Positions 58,666-64,000 of a DNA stretch of 64,000 bases are shown piece by piece. The notes below the pieces were generated by a model that was not told the DNA's origin, did not search any database, and was given only the letters and a program-made list of their open reading frames with translations. The DNA is taken from NCBI RefSeq assembly GCF_017086465.1, contig NZ_CP070961.1:1054001-1118000 (forward strand), given 5' to 3'. Position numbers and translations under genes: made by a program. Numbering within the stretch: position 1 is the first letter of the stretch; the number at the start of each line of letters is the position of its first letter. The DNA comes from Nocardioides sp. zg-1228 (GTDB lineage: Bacteria; Actinomycetota; Actinomycetes; Propionibacteriales; Nocardioidaceae).

Positions 58666-58985
58666 ATGCTCGCACCCGCCGGCGACGTCGCCGACCGGCT
58701 CGAGAGGCTCGCCGCCGCCACCGCAGACGGACAGGTGCCGTCCTCGCCGGGATCGCGGTGGTGGGCCTGCTCGGCATGGCCGTGACACCACCACTCCTCG
58801 AGCGCACCCAGTCCGTCGGGCCCGCAGGTTCCGAGGATCGGGTCGTGCTGCCCGACGTACGGTGAGGTCGCATGCGCGCGACGGGCTGGCACGACTACGA
58901 CGAGTGCTACCCGAGGAAGACCCTGCCGAGACGGCCGCCGGCAACCTCCCGCGCTGAACGGCCTGATGCCCGGGCCGGGGCATGA
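58666..58985 (+). pseudogene. Possible gene remnants downstream of the galactan cluster
   Basis: One frame from ATG 58666 (MLAPAGDVADRLERLAAATA) looks protein-like but stops at 58785. A shifted frame continues with a membrane helix (GAVLAGIAVVGLLGMAV) to 58865. A 37-codon frame (MRATGWHDYDECYPRKTL) follows at 58872-58985. Together they look like a decayed small membrane protein gene, but the evidence is weak. Apart from this and the palindromes at 59038-59120, I see nothing else in 58490-59254. Confidence 0.25.
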
Positions 58986-59037
58986 GCGGGCCGTCCGGGA
59001 CCCTTGAGCAGCAGGCCGACCTCCTCTGTGGATGAGG

Positions 59038-59086
59038 CGATCGTGGAGGATCCGGGTCACCTGGTGGCTCGGATCCTCCACGATCG
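59038..59086. repeat. Large inverted repeat, 16-bp perfect arms
   Basis: CGATCGTGGAGGATCC at 59038-59053 pairs perfectly with GGATCCTCCACGATCG at 59071-59086; the 17-nt loop contains a small ACC/GGT stem. It directly abuts a second, larger palindrome. Possible terminator, repeated extragenic palindrome, or structured RNA. Confidence 0.85.
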
Positions 59087-59120
59087 TGTCGGAGTCCCCG
59101 CTCGAGCGGGGACTCCGACA
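59087..59120. repeat. Perfect 34-bp palindrome
   Basis: The arm TGTCGGAGTCCCCGCTC is followed without a spacer by its exact reverse complement; the centre is CTCGAG (XhoI-like). It follows the preceding inverted repeat with no gap, so the two hairpins could stack. Confidence 0.9.
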
Positions 59121-59254
59121 GCCCACAAGGGGGCAGTACTCCTCGGTCTGCGGGAGCGTCACCGTGCCACGCAGACGCCCCGGACACGGCAGGAGCGCGG
59201 GTCGCGGCAGATCGGAGCCTCGCGGAGCGGAGCCTCAAGGGGCAGGATCGCTCC

Positions 59255-59728
59255 ATGAGGCCGGGGGGCTGGTTGTTGCTGGGCGCGGTGGGGCTCGCCG
59301 TGATGGCGGTCGCTGGCGCCTGGGCGCCCGTGCAGCCGGAGATGATCCCCACAGGCGCCGCCTGCCAGACGGCGCCGTGCGGCACGCTGGAGGACCCGGA
59401 GAGGTGGCGTCGGGCGTGGTGGCTCTGGTCGATCGGGGCCATGGTCGCGGCAGTCGCTGCGGCGTTCGTCCTGGCGCCGCGGCGGCCGAGCCGGCGAGGC
59501 GTCCTGCTTCTTGCGGTGTCTGCGGTGGTGGTCATGGTGCCGGTGGCCGTCTTCGCCTACCTGCTGTCCCTCGGCACCTCCGTGCAAGGAGGCGCCACCG
59601 CCGCCGCCTGGGTGCCGATCGTGGGAGTCGCGGTGCTCGGTTCGTGGGCACGGGCGCGGCGGGCTCCTGACCCCGGGATCGACACTCCGAACCGAATCTC
59701 GCCTGATTCCGACGCCGATCGGCGATAA
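59255..59728 (+). CDS. Hypothetical four-helix membrane protein
   Basis: A 157-residue protein with four hydrophobic segments (GWLLLGAVGLAVMAVAGAW, WWLWSIGAMVAAVAAAFVLA, GVLLLAVSAVVVMVPVAVFAYLL, AAAWVPIVGVAVLGSW). Two Cys in ACQTAPCG lie in the first outer loop and could pair. No family recognised. An AAGGGGCAGGA ribosome site supports the ATG. It stands alone between the palindromes and the PGRP gene. Confidence 0.7.
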   Translation: MRPGGWLLLGAVGLAVMAVAGAWAPVQPEMIPTGAACQTAPCGTLEDPERWRRAWWLWSIGAMVAAVAAAFVLAPRRPSRRGVLLLAVSAVVVMVPVAVFAYLLSLGTSVQGGATAAAWVPIVGVAVLGSWARARRAPDPGIDTPNRISPDSDADRR

Positions 59729-59761
59729 TTACACCGACGCAACGGCGTGTCGAGTGGAAAT

Positions 59762-59773
59762 TACAACGTTGTA
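59762..59773. promoter_or_regulatory. Perfect 12-bp palindrome in the AT-rich PGRP promoter
   Basis: TACAACGTTGTA lies within one of the most AT-rich stretches of the window (about 59720-59800), some 90 bp before the PGRP start. Candidate regulator site. Confidence 0.45.
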
Positions 59774-59789
59774 GTTACTCAGAAACTCT

Positions 59790-59817
59790 TCCGTGACTGG
59801 TGTGACTGGTGTGAACT
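59790..59817. promoter_or_regulatory. Tandem 9-bp repeats upstream of the PGRP gene
   Basis: TCCGTGACT, GGTGTGACT and GGTGTGAACT follow each other from 59790. A further TTGTGTGACC lies near 59824. They match the repeats before the LCP gene at 49945, and both leaders then read GAC(C)TTCCCCCA before the ribosome site. Confidence 0.55.
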
Positions 59818-59860
59818 CATCCCTTGTGTGACCTTCCCCCACACAGGAGTAGAGATCCCC

Positions 59861-62584
59861 ATGCGTCCTCTTCAGTCCCGTCTCGTCACCCTCTGCCAGC
59901 AGGTGCTGGCGCTGGGTGTCGTGCTCGTCGTGCTCACCCCCGCCTCCGGTGTCGTGTCCCTCGACATCGTGGGCGAGGCGCCCGGCGCCCCGTCCGCCTC
60001 CGCGGCACCCGCCGCGTTGATGTCGGCCACCGTGCCGACGAAGGCGGTCACGCCGACGGTCACCGAGGTGCCGCTCACCGGTGAGTCCGGTGGGTTCGCC
60101 GGCCTGCGCGGACGCAGCGTCGCCGGTGGTGCCACCCAGGCCCGGGTGGTCAGCACCCCGCAACCGGTCGACGCGTTCGGCGCTGTGGGCGTCACCTGGG
60201 GTGCCGGCGAGGTGCTCGAGGAGGACCAGATCACCCTCCGCGTCCGCACCCGCACCGGCGAGGAGTGGAGCGACTGGGAGGACCTGGAGTATCACGACGA
60301 GCACGGGCCCGACCCCGGCAGCGCCGAGGCGGCGGGCGCGCGCCCGGGCACCGAGCCCACCTTCGTCGGCGACGTCGACGACGTCCAGGTCGAGGCCCGC
60401 ACCGACGGTGTGGCCCTGCCCGACGACCTCTCCCTGGCCCTGGTCGACCCCGGCTCGGCGACGCGCACCGAGACCGAGGCTCCGGCCGAGACGGCCAGCG
60501 ACGACCCGAGCGCGTCGTACGACGAGGAGTACGCCGCGCAGGACGGCTCCACCCCGACGACCGACGGCCTCGCGCTGCAGTCGGCCACCGTGGCGTCGCG
60601 CCAGCAGACGGTCGCGCAGCCCACGATCTACTCCCGCGCGCAGTGGGGCGCCGACGAGAGCATCCGCAACAAGAAGTCGCTGCGCTACGGATCGATCAAC
60701 GGCGGGTTCGTGCACCACACGGTCAACGCCAACAACTACACCGAGGCCCAGGTGCCGGCCCTCCTGCGCAGCATCTACGCCTACCACGTGAAGTCGCGCG
60801 GCTGGAGCGACATCGGCTACAACTTCCTCGTCGACCGCTTCGGGCGGATCTGGGAGGGCCGCTACGGCGGCATCGACCGCCCCGTCGTCGGCGCCCACAC
60901 GCTCAACTACAACGACTACTCGTTCGCGATGTCGGCCATCGGCAACTTCGACGTCGTCCAGCCGCCCGACGTGATGCTGCGCGCCTACGGCCAGCTGTTC
61001 GCGTGGAAGCTGTCGCTGCACGGCGTGAACCCCGCCTCGACCGCGCAGACGATCGGGCGCGGCACCTTCCCGGCGATCAGCGGCCACCGCGACGCAGGGT
61101 CGACGGCCTGCCCCGGCAAGTACCTCTACGCCCAGCTGCCGCTCATCCGCACCTACGCCTCGCAGGCGGCGCCGGTCGTGACCACGCCGACGGAGCTCGC
61201 GATCTCCGAGCCCGCCCCGCAGAACAACCTCGACGCCTCGCCCTATCCCGACCTCGTCGTGCGCCGCGCGTCCGACGGCCGCGGCCTGGTGCTGCCGACG
61301 GGCGGCCTGACGTCGTTCCAGAAGCGCATCGTGGTGGGCAAGCGCGGCTGGGACAAGCGCGCCGACGTGCTCGTCTCACCGGACCTCACCGGCGACGGCC
61401 TGCCCGACCTGGTGACGGCCGACAAGTCCGGCGTCGTGCGCATCCGGGCCGGCAAGGGCAACGGCAACTTCGGCAAGACCACCCGCAAGATGCGGCTGCG
61501 CAACTACTCGCTGCTGACCGCGGTCGGCGACATCAACGGCGACGGCCGCAACGACCTGGCCGCCCGCTTCAAGGGTCGCCTCGTCACGCTGCTGGCGACC
61601 AGCAAGGGCGGCTTCGCCCGCAAGGTCACGCGCAAGGGCTACGGCGACTACCGCCAGCTCATCGGAGCCGGCGACGTCAACGGCGACGGCCGCGCCGACC
61701 TGCTGGTGCGCAAGAAGAACCGGCTGTTCCTGCAGACCGGCTACGGCACCGGCCGGTTCGCGGCGCCCCGGCGCGTCGCCGGAGCGTGGAGCGGCTACAA
61801 CCGCATCGTGGCCGGGGACTTCAACGGCGACGGGCGCACCGACCTGGTCGCCCGCTCGTCCAAGGGCACGATGATGCTCAAGCCGGGTCGCGGCGACGGC
61901 ACGTTCGGTGCCGCGCTGGGACCCGCCACCAACCTCAAGTCGATGCGCTGGATCACCGGCGTCAACCTCGTCGGCGGTGCGGGCGCAGACCTCATCGGCG
62001 TGTCCGGCAAGCAGCTCGTCGTCGTCGCCAACCGCGACACCTTCGAGCTCGGCTCGCCCATCGACACCGGGGTGTCGTTCGCCGGCATGGACCGCATCCT
62101 CAACGCCGGCGACGTCAACCGCGACGGCTTCGGCGACGTGCTCACCCGCGACGTCTCCGGCCGGCTGTGGCTCTTCGCCGGCAACGGCACCGGCGCCCTC
62201 GCGCAGGGACAGGTCCTGGCCGAGGGCTGGGGCGGGATCGAGGGGCTCACCGCGGTCGGCGACGTGACCGGCGACGGTCTCCCCGACCTGGTGGGGACCC
62301 CGGCCGGCGGTCCTCCGACGGTGTGGCCCGGCAACGGCTCCAGCTTCAACGCAGGCGTCCCGATCAAGGGGGGAGCGGTGCCGTCGCGGGCCGGGCTTCC
62401 CTCCGACCTCTCCGGCTTCGACTGGGTGCTCGAGGTCCAGGCGATGACGCTCAAGGGCTCGGCCGACTACGTGGTGCGCGACCGCGCGAGCGGCGTGGCG
62501 TACGTCTACAGCGGCCGCAAGAAGGGCGTGTCCGACCCGCGGGTGCTGGGCGAGGGACTGGGGGCCTTCGACCTGGCCGGGTGA
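59861..62584 (+). CDS. Secreted PGRP-type N-acetylmuramoyl-L-alanine amidase with FG-GAP/VCBS repeats
   Basis: A 907-residue exported peptidoglycan hydrolase. The N-terminal signal (LVTLCQQVLALGVVLVVLTPASG) precedes a ~200-residue Glu/Thr-rich region. The amidase domain spans ~256-430: YSRAQWGADESIRNKK, FVHHTVNANN (His285/286), WSDIGYNFLVDRFGRIWEGR, and SGHRDAGSTACPG (His409, Cys417), the zinc ligands of Amidase_2. Six to seven FG-GAP repeats (DINGDGRNDLAARF, DVNGDGRADLLVRK, DFNGDGRTDLVARS, DVNRDGFGDVLTRD, DVTGDGLPDLVG) fill ~460-880 and should bind calcium or wall polymers. AGGAG precedes the ATG. It cuts stem peptides from glycan. Confidence 0.93.
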   Translation: MRPLQSRLVTLCQQVLALGVVLVVLTPASGVVSLDIVGEAPGAPSASAAPAALMSATVPTKAVTPTVTEVPLTGESGGFAGLRGRSVAGGATQARVVSTPQPVDAFGAVGVTWGAGEVLEEDQITLRVRTRTGEEWSDWEDLEYHDEHGPDPGSAEAAGARPGTEPTFVGDVDDVQVEARTDGVALPDDLSLALVDPGSATRTETEAPAETASDDPSASYDEEYAAQDGSTPTTDGLALQSATVASRQQTVAQPTIYSRAQWGADESIRNKKSLRYGSINGGFVHHTVNANNYTEAQVPALLRSIYAYHVKSRGWSDIGYNFLVDRFGRIWEGRYGGIDRPVVGAHTLNYNDYSFAMSAIGNFDVVQPPDVMLRAYGQLFAWKLSLHGVNPASTAQTIGRGTFPAISGHRDAGSTACPGKYLYAQLPLIRTYASQAAPVVTTPTELAISEPAPQNNLDASPYPDLVVRRASDGRGLVLPTGGLTSFQKRIVVGKRGWDKRADVLVSPDLTGDGLPDLVTADKSGVVRIRAGKGNGNFGKTTRKMRLRNYSLLTAVGDINGDGRNDLAARFKGRLVTLLATSKGGFARKVTRKGYGDYRQLIGAGDVNGDGRADLLVRKKNRLFLQTGYGTGRFAAPRRVAGAWSGYNRIVAGDFNGDGRTDLVARSSKGTMMLKPGRGDGTFGAALGPATNLKSMRWITGVNLVGGAGADLIGVSGKQLVVVANRDTFELGSPIDTGVSFAGMDRILNAGDVNRDGFGDVLTRDVSGRLWLFAGNGTGALAQGQVLAEGWGGIEGLTAVGDVTGDGLPDLVGTPAGGPPTVWPGNGSSFNAGVPIKGGAVPSRAGLPSDLSGFDWVLEVQAMTLKGSADYVVRDRASGVAYVYSGRKKGVSDPRVLGEGLGAFDLAG

Positions 62585-62607
62585 GCAGGCACGGACGAGC
62601 CGCGTCC

Positions 62608-63348
62608 TCAGACCCGCGCCGTCGCCCGTTCGGCGTCGTAGACGCCGTCGAGGCGAGCCGGGTCGGGGTTGCGGACGAGGACCAGCGAGCCGCCTCGTGC
62701 GAGGGGCTCGGTGAAGGTGGCCATTCCTGGTGGGGAAGCCGGGTCGGCCACCGAGAGAAGACGGCCGCCGTCGGTGAGCACGCTCCCGGCGGCGGCCGTC
62801 AGGTCGTCCGGGCGTTCCGCGCGCGGCCCGAACAGCTCACGCTGGGACAGGTCGTCGGTGGCCGGGTCGTCGCCGGTGGGCGGGTCCCACGCCGTGAAGC
62901 CGTCGGGCTGCGACCAGATCTCCACCCCCACGTCGAGCACCCCGGCCGGCAGCGGCTCGGCGAAGCGGACGCCCAGCGGGCGCAGGCTGCAGGCGAGCAC
63001 CGGCACGGTCGCAGCCCGCGGCGCCCACCGATCCAGGCCGTCGGGGCCGCACACCACGGCGTCCGGCGCGTCGGACGTGGTGACCCGCAGCCCGAGCGTC
63101 CAGGCGGCGCCCAGGAAGACCGGCGAGAGCCAGTGCGGAGGCAGGTCGATGCGCAGCGACATGCCACGCTCCAGGTCGGCGACGTCGCTCAGCAGGCCGG
63201 ACGCCTTGGCCACCCAGTTGGCGTACGTCGTGACCGACAGCTCGACGCGCTCGTCGCTCGCGTGGTCGTAGAACGTCACCAGCGGGCGGCCGGGCTCGCG
63301 TCGCAGCTGCGCCGCGAGCACCTCGCTGAACGTGGCGGGAGGGACCAT
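62608..63348 (-). CDS. TIGR03089 family protein (truncated AMP-binding-like)
   Basis: A 246-residue actinobacterial protein resembling the N-terminal part of AMP-dependent acyl-CoA synthetases (RPLVTFYDHASDERVELSVT, YANWVAKASGLLSDVADLER, GAAWTLGLRVTTSD) but without the adenylate-forming core motifs. Its function is unknown. It ends close to the PGRP gene on the opposite strand and starts 15 bp from the end of the DUF3105 gene, suggesting co-transcription. Confidence 0.88.
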   Translation of the reverse strand: MVPPATFSEVLAAQLRREPGRPLVTFYDHASDERVELSVTTYANWVAKASGLLSDVADLERGMSLRIDLPPHWLSPVFLGAAWTLGLRVTTSDAPDAVVCGPDGLDRWAPRAATVPVLACSLRPLGVRFAEPLPAGVLDVGVEIWSQPDGFTAWDPPTGDDPATDDLSQRELFGPRAERPDDLTAAAGSVLTDGGRLLSVADPASPPGMATFTEPLARGGSLVLVRNPDPARLDGVYDAERATARV

Positions 63349-63362
63349 CGGCGCCGGACGCC

Positions 63363-64000
63363 TCAGACGGCGTTGGGCTCCGGGGAGTCCATGTAGGGGT
63401 AGTCCTGCATGAACGTCTCCAGCGCAGGCCCGCTGACCTCGGAGCAGTACTGCCACACGCCGACCTGCTTGGTGGGGTCGGTCTCGCCGACGCCGCCGAG
63501 CGACCAGTGGGTGAGGGCGACGTGCTGTCCCTTGGGGAAGGCCTTGCCGTCCTCGGAGGTCCACGGCACGGCCTTGAACTTGTCGCGCAGGTTGTCGGTG
63601 CCCTGGAGCTTCGAGGCGATGCCGCGCAGGTGGTCCATCTGCTCGGAGTCGTCGGCGATCGTCTCGTCGTACCAGAGGATCGTGTAGCCGTGCTCGAGGT
63701 TGTGCACCAGCTCGCCGAGCTCCGGGCGGTCGGACTTCGTGTAGAGCTTGCGGTCCATGCTGTCCCACACGTTCCAGTGCTGGCCGAAGGCCGGCGGCGC
63801 GTCGGGATAGGTCATCGGCGTGCCGATCTCGACGTGGTCCTGGTTGCCCTCGGCCGACTTGGTCGTGACGTCCTGGCACACCGACGCCTTCGCGCCGATC
63901 TCGCCGAGCGAGGCGGAGGCGTAGGCACGCAGGTCCCACCAGTCCTTGACGGGCTTGAACGCCGCGGCGCCCACGATCACGACGGCGACGAGGACGCACA
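63363..64000 (-). CDS. DUF3105 membrane-anchored protein, N-terminus beyond the window
   Basis: The visible ~212 residues open in a hydrophobic segment that continues past the right edge (VLVAVVIVGAAAF), then an extracytoplasmic DUF3105 domain: CQDVTTKSAEGNQDHVE, YPDAPPAFGQHWNVWD, ELVHNLEHGYTILWYDE, WSLGGVGETDPTKQVGVWQYC. The repeated His and paired Cys residues are typical. DUF3105 has no proven role. A start inside the window at 63980 would cut the helix, so the gene is probably truncated by the edge. Confidence 0.88.
   Translation of the reverse strand, partial: CVLVAVVIVGAAAFKPVKDWWDLRAYASASLGEIGAKASVCQDVTTKSAEGNQDHVEIGTPMTYPDAPPAFGQHWNVWDSMDRKLYTKSDRPELGELVHNLEHGYTILWYDETIADDSEQMDHLRGIASKLQGTDNLRDKFKAVPWTSEDGKAFPKGQHVALTHWSLGGVGETDPTKQVGVWQYCSEVSGPALETFMQDYPYMDSPEPNAV

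Noticed and set aside
59004..59258. Small plus-strand coding frame across the large palindromes
   Set aside because: Both strands translate to similar peptides only because the DNA is palindromic; no ribosome site or family.
60265..63396. A 1043-codon plus-strand frame overlapping the PGRP gene and beyond
   Set aside because: Arg/His/Gln-rich shadow one frame away from the PGRP coding sequence; no conserved motif.

Overview
The window is very GC-rich, densely coded on both strands, uses many GTG starts and ATGA/GTGA overlaps, and carries gene families typical of Actinobacteria: a DUF222/HNH endonuclease, acyl-CoA carboxylase alpha, beta and epsilon subunits, a TIGR03089 protein, an Rv1264-like adenylate cyclase, GlfT2, and a DUF6801 protein. 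The mix best fits a Nocardioides-like member of the Propionibacteriales. This is inferred from gene content only. I saw no rRNA, tRNA, CRISPR array, insertion sequence or phage genes.

Left third (1-24 kb) is mostly central metabolism and regulation. It holds pyruvate carboxylase (cut by the left edge), a TetR-controlled dehydrogenase, an AraC regulator facing a DUF1772 protein, an acyl-CoA carboxylase alpha chain, an acyl-CoA dehydrogenase behind an 18-bp palindrome, and a two-component system next to an ABC exporter. A minus-strand block follows (VTT protein, CDP-alcohol phosphatidyltransferase, Maf, DUF885, AccE, AccD). Biotin ligase, a PH-domain protein, an adenylate cyclase and a receiverless winged-helix protein come next.

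Middle (24-49 kb): MarR with a membrane protein, purK-purE, arfB, lhgO, a Gfo/Idh oxidoreductase, gdhA, a secreted DUF6801 protein, a second acyl-CoA dehydrogenase, and an IclR regulator beside a 3-oxoadipyl-CoA-type thiolase. Then comes a 1738-residue secreted protein with a lectin-like head, nine DUF11-type repeats and a sortase-like C-terminal domain. A copper-related cluster (His-rich lipoprotein, CopC-CopD fusion, YcnI, His-rich membrane protein) and a PadR/DUF1707 pair follow.

Right part (48-64 kb) is a cell-envelope region. It has two LytR-CpsA-Psr proteins, a thioesterase, two GlfT1-like glycosyltransferases, UDP-galactopyranose mutase, GlfT2, and a Wzm/Wzt-type ABC exporter. Together these can make, export and attach a galactofuranan, with no arabinosyltransferase in sight. 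After a non-coding stretch with two adjoining large palindromes come a PGRP-type amidase with FG-GAP repeats, TIGR03089 and DUF3105 genes.

A recurring signal is a TANNNT -10 box ending 6-8 nt before the start codon in 16 genes, which points to leaderless transcripts. At 49293-49302 two such boxes on opposite strands share one TA step. The second LCP gene and the PGRP gene share tandem 9-bp GGTGTGACT-type repeats and a similar leader, suggesting a common cell-wall regulon.
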